From: Succinivibrionaceae bacterium
GTDB lineage: Bacteria; Pseudomonadota; Gammaproteobacteria; Enterobacterales; Succinivibrionaceae
Reading direction: 5' to 3'
DNA: 64,000 nt
NCBI GenBank assembly: GCA_016284235.1
Contig: JAEEOK010000091.1
Coordinates: 1 to 64,000, forward strand
Shown here: positions 1 through 8,730 of the stretch, piece after piece
Layout: the number at the start of each line of letters is the position of its first letter
How positions within the stretch are numbered: the stretch's first letter is position 1
Notes under the pieces: model-generated
Told to the model about the DNA's origin: nothing
Database searches by the model: none
Seen by the model: only the letters and a program-made list of their open reading frames with translations
Program-made: the position numbers and the translations under genes

Positions 1-276
1 ATTGCTTTATTAAACGAGAATAAACTGAAGTACCCAGACGGGAAATACTCAATTGAACAGATACTTCAGGCCTTGAAAGGTATAAATGTGACAGAGGTTG
101 ATAACGGCAATGGATATCAGCCTGACTTCAACAACTCAGAACTCATTTCTGAACTTTTGGAATGTTGTGAACTCACAGAACTGACCCATGAGGTAGTGAT
201 GAAAGACACAATGAAAAAAATTTTGAAAAAAATTTCAGTTGCCCCTAAAAAGCTAAAACAGCCTAAAAATACATAA
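1..276 (+). CDS. Transposase C-terminus (IS1634/IS4-like), truncated by window edge
   Basis: Reading frame 1 is open from the first base to TAA at 274-276, so the ORF-track start at 73 is only an internal TTG; the gene begins outside the window. The visible 91 residues (LKYPDGKYSIEQILQALKG near the start, a Lys-rich MKKILKKISV tail) resemble the C-terminal tail of IS1634-type DDE transposases, where a short helical region follows the catalytic core. No catalytic residue lies in the visible part. Assignment is from remembered family appearance, so it is moderate. Confidence 0.5.
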   Translation: MALLNENKLKYPDGKYSIEQILQALKGINVTEVDNGNGYQPDFNNSELISELLECCELTELTHEVVMKDTMKKILKKISVAPKKLKQPKNT

Positions 277-317
277 CACTGCAAAAAGTCTTATCTGGTA
301 AGGATTGGCAGAACTCT

Positions 318-491
318 ATGTTACGCAAACTGCCGAACTCCGGCTATTTACACGACACATACAAGGCAACTTGTTTTAACTCGCATCTAAATTTCGTCAA
401 TAATTATGCTTTGCGTCGTGCAATGAGACATACCGACAGGGTTGATATGGTATGGAAGACTCCGGAAATTCTTGACACTCAATTCCGATGA
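318..491 (+). other. Short unidentified ORF, probable remnant
   Basis: An ATG-started 57-residue frame (MLRKLPNSGYLHDTYKATCF..., ending DTQFR) follows the transposase end. No Shine-Dalgarno sequence is evident and the frame stays open upstream of the ATG, so this is more likely a leftover piece of a longer mobile-DNA gene than a functional small gene. I do not recognise the family. Confidence 0.2.
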
Positions 492-513
492 TTCTTGACA
501 ACAATGCTTATTA

Positions 514-2207
514 TCACAATTCTTTCTTACTTGATGGCCTGTTAAGTCGTTTATCCAGCTTTTCAATCAAGCACTGGTGATCTTTGGTCTTAGTGCTGTA
601 ATTTATTCCGACAATTATGATATTTCTGTATTGTCCGGTATAACGTTTAAAGTATTCCAGCGTTTTAATCTGTGCAATTGCCTCTTCTGCAGAGCCGTCA
701 TACTTAAACTCAATCAGGATCAGCGGCTGTTTTCCTGTTATCGGCTCATACACTAAATCAACCGTCCTTTTCCCGCCTGATCTTCACGATGACAGCTGTA
801 ATCATCAAGAGTTGACCATAAAAGTCCTGTCATCACACAGTGTGTAAGAGACTCCTCATCATTGTAATCAAGAAGTGCAACTGCCGAAGAATTGTGAATA
901 TTCTGAATCAGATTGGCGAACGCTACTCCGTCAAGTTCTTTGACGGCTTTGAGCAGACTTTCAGAACGCCTGACGGTTTCCATACGTTCGTACCAGTTCT
1001 GCTGCCTGGCAATATCCATCAGTACTGCTTTGATTTCGGTATTAGGAACATAGGCAACTTTTCGATATTTGTTTTTTATTTCTGAGCAACCGAGATATCC
1101 CAAACATACCAGGAGACTGAATACATCATTTTTATCTTTTATGTTTACCATGTCATTCTAGAAATTGGCACAGCTGAAAGTAACTTCATCACCTTCAATC
1201 AAATTGATAACATCTTCCCTTATACCCTGAAAATCAGTGTTGATGAGGTGCACAAATTCTTCATTGGATGATGTTCCACACCAGTAACTTATACATTCAT
1301 TTCGGCTGACTGCTTTACTCACTGAGTTTGGGTTGTAAATATCAACACCTTTGATTTTGTACCCCTCGTACCATTCCTTTAAATTCTGATGCGACACTTC
1401 GCAGTCTGGTGATCCTACAATATCTGCTACTTCATCTTCAGTAAAGCCGAAGTAGCGAGCATAATCACCAGGTGCAAGCATGTTATATTCGTCAAAGCAG
1501 TTCAGCGCCGACTGGGAGTTGTATTTTTTAATAGGAAGAATACCGGTAAGATAAGCAAATGAAAAACAGGCCTGTCCTGATTTTGATTTAAACAAACCTC
1601 GCAGAAATTCAATAAATTTTTTCTGTAAAGCCTCTTCATTCCGATAATCTCTGTATATCAGATCCCACTCATCCATAATAAAAATGAACGGTCTGCCGGT
1701 ATGTTTGCATATAGCTTCCAGCACCGAGGATAACGATTTTTTTCCAACCAGTGGCGCTTTATCTATCTGTTCAGCATAATTACTGTTTTCTTTCAGATCT
1801 CGAATAACCAGGTACTGCAAAAAATCTACGATATCATCTACGTCTTCAATATAAAGCGATCTATCGGATTTATACGAGAGATACTTATCATTTGCCGAGT
1901 TCATGTCAATATAAATGACATCATACTTATTTAAGTGCTCGGTGTAGTTTTGTTCTTTGGAAATTTTCAGATCATCAAAAATCTTTTGTCCGTCATATTC
2001 TTTGGAATAATAGGCCAGAAGCATATCGGCAGTTACGGTTTTCCCGAATCTGCGGGGACGGGTCAGAGACAGTAATTTTCCACCGGTATTAAGGCGTAAA
2101 TTTGTTTTGCTGATAAAATCAGTTTTATCAACAAATATTCCTGCATCTTTGGATTCCACCAAATCAACAAATGCGTTGCCATCGACAGGATTCAGAATAC
2201 TTCCCAT
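514..2207 (-). pseudogene. AAA-ATPase_like / PD-(D/E)XK nuclease-domain protein, broken by amber codon and frameshift
   Basis: Three ORFs are pieces of one gene. The first (2207-1158) has the AAA-ATPase_like layout: an N-terminal FVDKTDFI motif, the LTRPRRFGKT P-loop region near residue 50 and an IMDEWD Walker B near residue 176. It stops at TAG (1158-1160), but the next codons continue in the same frame into NDMVNIKDKNDVFSLL; family members usually read FxNDM here, so CAG to TAG is the simplest change. A second lesion, a 1-nt frameshift in the G/A run near 763-775, separates GKGR from DLVYEP. The last piece holds the PD-(D/E)XK core LILIEFKYDGSAEEAIAQI. The family is very common in gut bacteria, and its role is unknown. 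Almost certainly inactive as a full protein. Confidence 0.8.
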
Positions 2208-2421
2208 GACTTAGCATCCCCGAACTCAACATCATCGGCTGTCATTTTATCACAGCACCGATTTTTTTTATCCGTGATTGTAGAGAGCCATTTTTTTGAT
2301 CATCTCGGAGAGCTTCATAATGATTATCCCCTCACACCTTATAAACAGATCCCAGATCACATGCAGTATGTCTTAAATAACTTCAGCCAGTCAGACTTTA
2401 CTCGCTGAAATCAGGGATCAA

Positions 2422-2596
2422 GTTTAGTTCAAACATGAACTCAGTGCGGAAGAAGCCATGAAACAGATAGATTAAGGAAAAGGAATATTTCAGCAGATAC
2501 CGTGACGGTGATTATCCCAGCGACAAGCTTCTTATATGAATCAACAGCGATCCTAAAACGAAAAAGCATCAATGTCTGACTGAAAAACTAGATTAA
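2422..2596 (+). pseudogene. Remnant of a second AAA-ATPase_like/PD-(D/E)XK gene (nuclease 3' end)
   Basis: On the plus strand, broken frames read V*FKHELSAEEAMKQID, then after a +1 shift KEKEYFSRYRDGDYPSDKLLI, then a TGA followed by INSDPKTKKHQCLTEKLD and TAA. This matches the conserved nuclease core and tail of the pseudogene at 514-2207 (FKYDGSAEEAIAQIK, then KTKDHQCLIEKLD). At least two in-frame stops and one frameshift show it is dead. Only the C-terminal ~55 codons are recognisable; the sequence from 2208 to about 2420 shows no recognisable gene. Confidence 0.65.
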
Positions 2597-2659
2597 ACAC
2601 TCCAATCTATACTAAAATGGAGCATGATCGCCGCCATTTGTAATCAATGGAGTAATTAT

Positions 2660-2863
2660 ATGTTCGATTTTTTTGATTTGTTTGATTTTTTCTCATTCAA
2701 ATTCTGGTTCAGGCTGGCCAGATTTACGCTGGTGTGTTCAGTTCTTGCATTAATCACAGGTTTTGTTACAGACAATCATGAGCTGATCATGTATTCCGGC
2801 ATAATTCTGCTCGTTTCTCTTATTCTGGTTATTGTCGATGCTGTTTTCCGCTTCAGTGACTGA
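2660..2863 (+). CDS. Small two-TM membrane protein, unknown function
   Basis: 67 residues starting MFDFFDLFDFFSF, aromatic-rich at the N-terminus, with two predicted transmembrane segments (about residues 20-37 and 42-61) and a short DNHE loop between. I moved the start from 2624 to 2660 because GGAG sits 8 nt upstream of this ATG, whereas the upstream ATG has a poorly spaced signal. It stands alone between mobile-element debris and flhB. I do not recognise a family. It could be a toxin-like or stress membrane peptide, but nothing in the sequence decides this. Confidence 0.5.
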   Translation: MFDFFDLFDFFSFKFWFRLARFTLVCSVLALITGFVTDNHELIMYSGIILLVSLILVIVDAVFRFSD

Positions 2864-3217
2864 ATGTCACAGAACAGACAAAGTTGTTTTCCTGGAGACA
2901 GACCTTTTCAAAATGACCTGAATGGAGGATTTTTTTTAAGACGGCTGACAGGTTCTTATAAGAGTCTTCTTGTTTTCTCTCTGCACCGTTTTTAAGTTTT
3001 TTACCATTGCGGCATATCATCCGCCGACACTGTCATACATTCATAATGCGACTCAGTAATCTGGCTACTGCTTCACGACAAGTTTGATACGGAAACTGCT
3101 CCGTGAGATGATTCCTGCACCGTCTCTAATGACAGGGTTAATCGTGATCTGATTTCCAACAAGCTGATCCTTAAATAAACCTGTACTAAGTTTAAAGTTC
3201 GAATGTACGGCAGTTTT
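2864..3217. other. Intergenic stretch downstream of flhB, no gene seen
   Basis: About 350 bases with no convincing ORF, RNA or terminator. flhA, which follows flhB in many polar-flagellum clusters, is not here, so the flagellar cluster ends at flhB and flhA must lie elsewhere in the genome if present. Confidence 0.5.
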
Positions 3218-4357
3218 TCAGTCATGCTTCAGCTCATCCGGTATCGGCAGATCCCTTGGCAGAGGTCTGGGTGCGCCGCCCTTTCTTGAACGGTACATTC
3301 TCAGCTGAAAAACATAGGCAAGAACCTGTGCAACCGCTGCAAACAGGCCTTCGGGGATCTGATGTCCCTCCTTTGTGTTATAGTAAATCGATCTGGCAAG
3401 TGCCGGAGACTCTATAATTTCAATTTTATTTTCCTTTGCAATTTCACGAATTTTAAGAGCCATTTCATCCACACCCTTGGCCACCACCTCGGGAGCGCTG
3501 TGTGCCTTTGTCTGATCATACTTGAGTGCAACGGCATAATGCGTCGGATTGGTTACAACCACGTCAGCCTTTGGCACCTCCTGCATCATACGTCTGGTAG
3601 CCATCTCATACTGAATTCTTCTGATACGGGATTTTACCTCAGGCTTTCCTTCAGTATCCTTCATTTCATCCTTGATTTCCTGCTTCGTCATTTTCAGCTG
3701 TTCAAGGTTGTGCCACTTCTGAAACCACATATCCAGAGCCGCGATTGGAACCATTGCCATAATTATTCCTATGGCCACCTTCAGCATGATGTACATGGTT
3801 TCTCTGATTACATCAGGCATCTGATACGAAGGAAGCGTAACAATGGCAGAAAAGGACGCCTTGATGAAAACATACGCAAGGGTTCCGATAAAAGCAACCT
3901 TCAGAATTGACTTAATAAGTTCAATCACGCTTTGAACGCCGAATATACGCTTGATGCCGTTGAGCGGATTGATTTTATTAAACTTCGGTGTGGCTGCCTC
4001 GATACTGAAATTAAATCCGCCCAGAATGATGTTGCCGATGAAGGCAAAGAAAAATACGAAAAATGCGAGAAGAAAAACCGGAAGCGACACAACAAAAATA
4101 GACGACATAAAGGTTTTCATCATATAGGAGGGATCGTAAATCATGCTCCTTTCAACAGAAAACCCCATCTTGAATATCTTATTGAAAGAGTCTGAAAAGA
4201 TCGGGGAAAAAACCCACAAACCTATGACTCCGCTCAGAAGAACAGAAAGGGTACCCATTTCCCTTGATCTTGGAATCTGACCCTTTTTTCGGGAATCCTC
4301 TATTCGTTTACCGGTGGGTTGTTCTGTCTTTTCCTGACCGTCGCTGTTTTCCGCCAT
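3218..4357 (-). CDS. flhB: Flagellar export switch protein FlhB
   Basis: 379 residues, normal FlhB length. It is the export-gate component that switches substrate class from rod/hook to filament. The N-terminus has the usual polar EKTEQPTGKRIEDSRKKGQ stretch, four membrane segments follow (about 35-55, 85-115, 145-170, 185-210), then a cytoplasmic domain with the self-cleavage motif NPTH at 270-273. The C-terminal tail beyond 350 is Arg/Pro-rich. It lies 3 bp downstream of fliR and is the last gene of the cluster. FlhB takes the substrate-switch signal from FliK, encoded upstream in the same cluster. Confidence 0.97.
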   Translation of the reverse strand: MAENSDGQEKTEQPTGKRIEDSRKKGQIPRSREMGTLSVLLSGVIGLWVFSPIFSDSFNKIFKMGFSVERSMIYDPSYMMKTFMSSIFVVSLPVFLLAFFVFFFAFIGNIILGGFNFSIEAATPKFNKINPLNGIKRIFGVQSVIELIKSILKVAFIGTLAYVFIKASFSAIVTLPSYQMPDVIRETMYIMLKVAIGIIMAMVPIAALDMWFQKWHNLEQLKMTKQEIKDEMKDTEGKPEVKSRIRRIQYEMATRRMMQEVPKADVVVTNPTHYAVALKYDQTKAHSAPEVVAKGVDEMALKIREIAKENKIEIIESPALARSIYYNTKEGHQIPEGLFAAVAQVLAYVFQLRMYRSRKGGAPRPLPRDLPIPDELKHD

Positions 4358-4360
4358 AGT

Positions 4361-5155
4361 CTACAATCCTCCGCGACATTCATATCCTACCGCAGAGCAT
4401 ATCAGATCCACAGTGCGATCAAACTGGTAGATGAAGAATGACATGAAATGAGACACCGTAACCCAGAGAACAAAAATGCCCAGAATAAGAGAGACGGCAA
4501 AACCCATGCTGAAAATATTAAGCTGCGGGGCAGCCCTGGTCATTACACCGAACGTGAAGTTAATAATAAGCATTGTGCATATCGAAGCTATGGAAAAATT
4601 CACAGCCGTCTGAAACATCACTCCAAGAAAGCTGAACAGATTTCTCCATGTATCCTGGGTAATGAATTCAAGCCCCACCGGCAGGGTATAAAAACTTTTT
4701 CTGAGAAGATCAATAAACACCAGATGCCCGTCAATTCCAAAAAACACAAGACCGCAGAGCATGGTAAAAAACTGACCCACCACGGGAGTCTGCGCTCCGT
4801 TTACAGGATCTACAACCGATGCGAAACCGAGACCTGTCTGCATGGCAACAACCTGTCCGGCCATGACAAAGCACTGGGAAATCAGTTCTGTGCAGTATCC
4901 TATGGTTATTCCTATCAGGATCTGATTCACGGTGATCATGATACCGCTGACACTGAACATATCAATATGAGGATCTGCCGACGGAATAAGGGGGGCTATG
5001 GCCCAGGCCACCGCAATACAGACAACCAGCCGGATTTGCGGAGAAAGCAGTGCGGATCCAAGAATAAACATAGTTCCGATCATGGATGCAGTTCTGATAA
5101 ACGGCCACATATACGAAGCTACGTAGGCCATAATCATATTTTCCAGACCGTTCAC
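4361..5155 (-). CDS. fliR: Flagellar export gate protein FliR
   Basis: 264 residues, about six hydrophobic segments, with typical FliR features such as GLGFASVVDPVNGAQTPVVGQF in the middle. Together with FliP and FliQ it forms the export gate in the centre of the MS ring. The start overlaps the fliQ stop and the gene is followed by flhB after 3 bp, so translation is probably coupled. Confidence 0.96.
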   Translation of the reverse strand: MNGLENMIMAYVASYMWPFIRTASMIGTMFILGSALLSPQIRLVVCIAVAWAIAPLIPSADPHIDMFSVSGIMITVNQILIGITIGYCTELISQCFVMAGQVVAMQTGLGFASVVDPVNGAQTPVVGQFFTMLCGLVFFGIDGHLVFIDLLRKSFYTLPVGLEFITQDTWRNLFSFLGVMFQTAVNFSIASICTMLIINFTFGVMTRAAPQLNIFSMGFAVSLILGIFVLWVTVSHFMSFFIYQFDRTVDLICSAVGYECRGGL

Positions 5156-5424
5156 TAATTAATTACTCCCGGTATCTGCTCGATGATCATATAAAAAAAA
5201 CTGGATATTTTCTGAATACCCCAGTTTGTACCGAGAGCAATCGCAACAAGTGTGATCAGAAGACGTGGCAGAAAACTGAGGGTCTGCTCGTTAATGGATG
5301 TAGTCGCCTGAAAAACAGCCACGCACAGACCCACCAGAAGACTTGGAATAATAGCTGCCGATACAAGAACAGCAACAAGTCCGAACGTATCTCTGAGAAT
5401 ATCAATAAAACCGGAGGGATCCAT
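5155..5424 (-). CDS. fliQ: Flagellar export gate protein FliQ
   Basis: 89 residues, two long membrane helices (about 15-40 and 52-75) around the conserved FQATTSINEQTLSFLP loop typical of FliQ. Export-gate component. It sits 3 bp after fliP and overlaps fliR by one base. Confidence 0.96.
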   Translation of the reverse strand: MDPSGFIDILRDTFGLVAVLVSAAIIPSLLVGLCVAVFQATTSINEQTLSFLPRLLITLVAIALGTNWGIQKISSFFYMIIEQIPGVIN

Positions 5425-5427
5425 TAA

Positions 5428-6189
5428 TTATCCTCCTCCCGTCCCGATTCCGAAACTCGAAATCAGCGTTCCTATAATCATTGACCACCCGTCCACAAGA
5501 ACAAAGAGCATCAGTTTGAATGGTAGAGCAATCAGAACAGGCGAGAGCATCATCATACCCATTGCCATGAGAATACTTGCAACCACCAGATCTATAACCA
5601 GAAACGGAAGAAAGATCATAAAGCCTATCTGGAATGCAGTCTTCAGCTCGCTGACCATAAACGCGGGAATAATTACCTTCATGGACAGATCTTCAGGCTT
5701 ATCAGCCTTTTCTCCTGAATACTCCATAAAACTGTTAAGATCCTTCACCCTGGTCTGAGACAGCATGAAAGTCTTAAGAGGCTTCTGTGCAAGTTCAAAA
5801 GCCTGTCTGCCGCTTATCTGATCTTCATTATACGGTACAATGGCTGTGTCATAAATCTGATTAAAAACCGGAGACATGACGAACATAGTCATAAACAGAC
5901 TCATACCGACAAGAATCTGATTGGACGGAGCTGACTGCAATCCGATGGCCTGGCGCAGAATAGACATTACGATAATAAAGCGGGTAAATGAAGTCATCAT
6001 CATAACCAGCGACGGCAGAACAGTCAGAGCAGTCAGAAACAGCAGAACCTGCATGGAAAGACTGTATTCCTGCTCACCCGATGAATTCGTACCAACAGTT
6101 ACAGCAGGAAGACTGAAATCAGCGGCCGAACACGGCATAACTGATATTATCAGAATAAGCAGGATTGATATCAGACTAGTCCTTTTCAT
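5428..6189 (-). CDS. fliP: Flagellar export gate protein FliP
   Basis: I take ATG at 6189 ([11 protein letters not shown]...), giving 253 residues, because GGGAATT precedes it and the product then opens with a cleavable signal peptide ending near MPCSAA, as is known for FliP. The longer ORF-track start lies inside fliO. Conserved FliP features include [17 protein letters not shown] and [18 protein letters not shown], plus four membrane segments. It overlaps the end of fliO by 14 bp. Export-gate core with FliQ and FliR. Confidence 0.95.
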   Translation of the reverse strand: MKRTSLISILLILIISVMPCSAADFSLPAVTVGTNSSGEQEYSLSMQVLLFLTALTVLPSLVMMMTSFTRFIIVMSILRQAIGLQSAPSNQILVGMSLFMTMFVMSPVFNQIYDTAIVPYNEDQISGRQAFELAQKPLKTFMLSQTRVKDLNSFMEYSGEKADKPEDLSMKVIIPAFMVSELKTAFQIGFMIFLPFLVIDLVVASILMAMGMMMLSPVLIALPFKLMLFVLVDGWSMIIGTLISSFGIGTGGG

Positions 6190-6667
6190 AATTCCCGCCC
6201 TTCTCATCTTTAAAACCGCTTTCATGCTCATCCTTCGCGCCCTGCGATATTTTTCCTTTCAGGGCATCGGCAAATTTAGACGCAAACCCGCCGTGATCGG
6301 ATGACGCAGGAGGTGAAGTGTATTTTTCAATATCCTCGGCAGAAAGTTCAGCAAGACAGGAGATATTCTGAGATGTCACGCCTATCAGAAAATACCGCTC
6401 TGCGGTTCTGACGACCATTATTCTTTCATGATTGCTGATCGACATGGCAGAAATCACCTGCATTACACCGTTGCGACCTCCGGGAACAATTCTTGCCTTC
6501 TTAAGAAACCACACCATGGCAAACATGAGTCCTATCACAGCAAGACAGCTGAGCAGCCACTGGCCGATGCCGACCGAAACGGCAGGGACACCGGAAGCGG
6601 TAGTTTCCTGTTCAAAGCAGAATGCGGGTGCGGCAGCAAGAACCCATAATGATAAAAATCTAAGCAT
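6176..6667 (-). CDS. fliO: Flagellar assembly protein FliO
   Basis: 163 residues: a hydrophobic N-terminus that may be a signal sequence, a membrane segment around 33-52 ([20 protein letters not shown]), then a cytoplasmic region with the [24 protein letters not shown] core typical of FliO. The tail is charged and rich in Lys and Asp. FliO helps assemble the FliP ring. It overlaps fliN by one base and fliP by 14. Confidence 0.9.
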   Translation of the reverse strand: MLRFLSLWVLAAAPAFCFEQETTASGVPAVSVGIGQWLLSCLAVIGLMFAMVWFLKKARIVPGGRNGVMQVISAMSISNHERIMVVRTAERYFLIGVTSQNISCLAELSAEDIEKYTSPPASSDHGGFASKFADALKGKISQGAKDEHESGFKDEKGGNYEKD

Positions 6668-7137
6668 TATTTCAACTTCTTTATACGCTCGGTCTGACTT
6701 ATTACGTCAGTAAGTCTGATACCGAATTTATCATTTACAACGACAACTTCACCATGAGCAATAAGGGTTCCGTTGACAAGCACATCAAGCGGCTCTCCGG
6801 CAACGCGCTCCAGTTCGATAACTGATCCCTGATTGAGCTGAAGAAGATTTCGTATCGGGATCTGTGATCTTCCCACCTCCATGGAAATAACCACAGGTAT
6901 GTCCAGTATGGCGTCAAGGCGGCGCTTCTCCTCCTTTGAAATTGGAGTGGTTTCACCGAAATCCTCAAGCGGCACCTTTTCTGCGGAAACTGTTCCGCCG
7001 TCAATCACCCTTGATTTTTCATCCGCGGACGACGCGGCAGGCTCATCGCTGCTCTGCTCTTTCTCCTTTTCAGCGGAATCCTGTTCTCCAAGGGCGGCGG
7101 CCCACTGGGCCATTATGTCATCATCATCTGTACTCAT
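6667..7137 (-). CDS. fliN: Flagellar motor switch protein FliN
   Basis: 156 residues: an acidic, low-complexity N-terminal half with conserved LDAILDIPVVISMEVGR start of the SpoA (surface presentation of antigens) domain, ending GIRLTDVISQTERIKKLK. Forms the lower C-ring with FliM and FliG. The start codon overlaps the fliM stop (ATGA arrangement), implying coupled translation. Confidence 0.96.
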   Translation of the reverse strand: MSTDDDDIMAQWAAALGEQDSAEKEKEQSSDEPAASSADEKSRVIDGGTVSAEKVPLEDFGETTPISKEEKRRLDAILDIPVVISMEVGRSQIPIRNLLQLNQGSVIELERVAGEPLDVLVNGTLIAHGEVVVVNDKFGIRLTDVISQTERIKKLK

Positions 7138-8201
7138 TTAGACTCTCCGTCTTCAGATTCCTCATCAATTTCATCATCAAAAATAAGTTCGTTTCTGGCA
7201 CCTGTCAGTTCAGCAATCTCATTCTTGATTGATTCAGGTCTTTTCAGTTTCTCGGTAATTTTAAGTGCAACCATATCCTTCACGCGTCCGAGTTTTGCGT
7301 GAAATGAAGGAAGATCCTCGATAAACACAAGCAGAGATTCGGGCAGTTCAACCGGTATGATATCTCCCTCCTTCATATTCTGTATTTCTCTCAATGTAAG
7401 TGTAGTCTCAAGCAGTCTGGCTGACAGCTCCACATTGACGTCAAGAATTTCATCCCTCAGAGCCTTTGACCAGCGCATATCAGTATCGCCCTTGTCACTC
7501 TGCACGCCGGCATCAAGCAGTTCCCTGATAGGCTCAAGCATGGAATAGGGCATGGCTACATGGAAGTCACCGCCTCCGCCGTCAAGTTCAATATGAAATG
7601 AATTTATAACAATAACCTCGGTAGGACTTACAATATTGGCCATAGCCGGGTTGACTTCAGAATCCATATATTCAAATTCAACCGACATTACAGGCTGCCA
7701 TGACTCTGTATAATCTTCAAAAATGATGCGAAGGAGCATCTGTATAATACGTCTTTCAGTAGGAGTGAATTCACGTCCCTCAATCTTGGTATGACGCTTT
7801 CCCTCACCTCCGAAAAAATTTTCCACAAGTATGAATACAAGCTGTGCCTCGAGAGTTATCAAAGCAGTACCCTTGAGAGGCTTGAATCTGACCATGTTGA
7901 GACTGGTCGGAACAAACAGAGAGTGTACATACTCACTGAATTTGATCATCTTTACACCGTTGATGGAGACTTCAGCGGTACGGCGCATCATATTGAAAAG
8001 ACTGATCCTCAGATGCCTGGCAAATCTTTCATTCACCAGCTCCAGAGTCGGCATTCGTCCGCGGACAATACGATCCTGTGAGGAAAAATCAAAGGAGACT
8101 ATGCCATCCTGTTCCTGGGGCTGTTCCTCCTTGGGCAGCTCATCTTCATCGCTACCGCGCAAAAGAGCGTCAATTTCATCCTGCGTTAGAATATCGGTCA
8201 C
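7134..8201 (-). CDS. fliM: Flagellar motor switch protein FliM
   Basis: 355 residues. The N-terminal LTQDEIDALLRG (residues 4-15) is the CheY-P binding motif; the CheC-like middle domain and a C-terminal SpoA domain follow. The start is GTG with AAGG about 8 nt upstream. Acts in the C-ring to set rotation direction, and its N-terminus implies a CheY system elsewhere in the genome. The last 20 residues are strongly acidic. Confidence 0.96.
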   Translation of the reverse strand: MTDILTQDEIDALLRGSDEDELPKEEQPQEQDGIVSFDFSSQDRIVRGRMPTLELVNERFARHLRISLFNMMRRTAEVSINGVKMIKFSEYVHSLFVPTSLNMVRFKPLKGTALITLEAQLVFILVENFFGGEGKRHTKIEGREFTPTERRIIQMLLRIIFEDYTESWQPVMSVEFEYMDSEVNPAMANIVSPTEVIVINSFHIELDGGGGDFHVAMPYSMLEPIRELLDAGVQSDKGDTDMRWSKALRDEILDVNVELSARLLETTLTLREIQNMKEGDIIPVELPESLLVFIEDLPSFHAKLGRVKDMVALKITEKLKRPESIKNEIAELTGARNELIFDDEIDEESEDGESK

Positions 8202-8218
8202 AGCAGCTACCTTAAAAT

Positions 8219-8719
8219 TTACTGAATTACAAATCCGTCATAAAGCACGGATTCAACAACCGGCTCCCGCTCAAGAGAGTTCATTTTGCCCTGAATGGCT
8301 TTGAGAATGCCGCTCTTGAACTTTTCCTTGCCCCTGCTGTCCACAATACTGGCAAACTGAACATCGGAAACATACTTTGTCACAGCACTCTTTATTGCAG
8401 GCAGATGATGAGTTGCAAGATCCCTGTTCTTTTCACCCTTAACCTCAATAACAAGTTTAATCTGCACCAGATGTCCCTTAGGTCTTGCATAGGCGGTAAA
8501 AAGAAAAGGCTCCTTAACGGGAATGTAAAAATATACATCCTTGACAACGGTCTCCTCCTCGGCTTCCGGCTCAGATCCGCCCTTGAGAAGAAAAAATCCC
8601 GCGGCTCCGGCAACAGCAAGGAGAACAACGGCAATCAGGATTATAAGTTTTTTCTTTCCTGCCTTCCCGCCTTTAGCATCAAGCTTTAATTCTGCGTTTT
8701 CCTTTTCATTTTCAGCCAT
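8219..8719 (-). CDS. fliL: Flagellar basal-body protein FliL
   Basis: 166 residues: a cytoplasmic Lys-rich start, one membrane segment near 25-45 (LIILIAVVLLAVAGAAGFFLL), then a periplasmic FliL domain with FTAYARPKGHLVQIKLVIEV and a C-terminal LYDGFVIQ. FliL associates with stators at the basal body. Located 17 bp upstream of fliM and 11 bp after fliK. Confidence 0.95.
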   Translation of the reverse strand: MAENEKENAELKLDAKGGKAGKKKLIILIAVVLLAVAGAAGFFLLKGGSEPEAEEETVVKDVYFYIPVKEPFLFTAYARPKGHLVQIKLVIEVKGEKNRDLATHHLPAIKSAVTKYVSDVQFASIVDSRGKEKFKSGILKAIQGKMNSLEREPVVESVLYDGFVIQ

Positions 8720-8730
8720 AAACTTAATCC

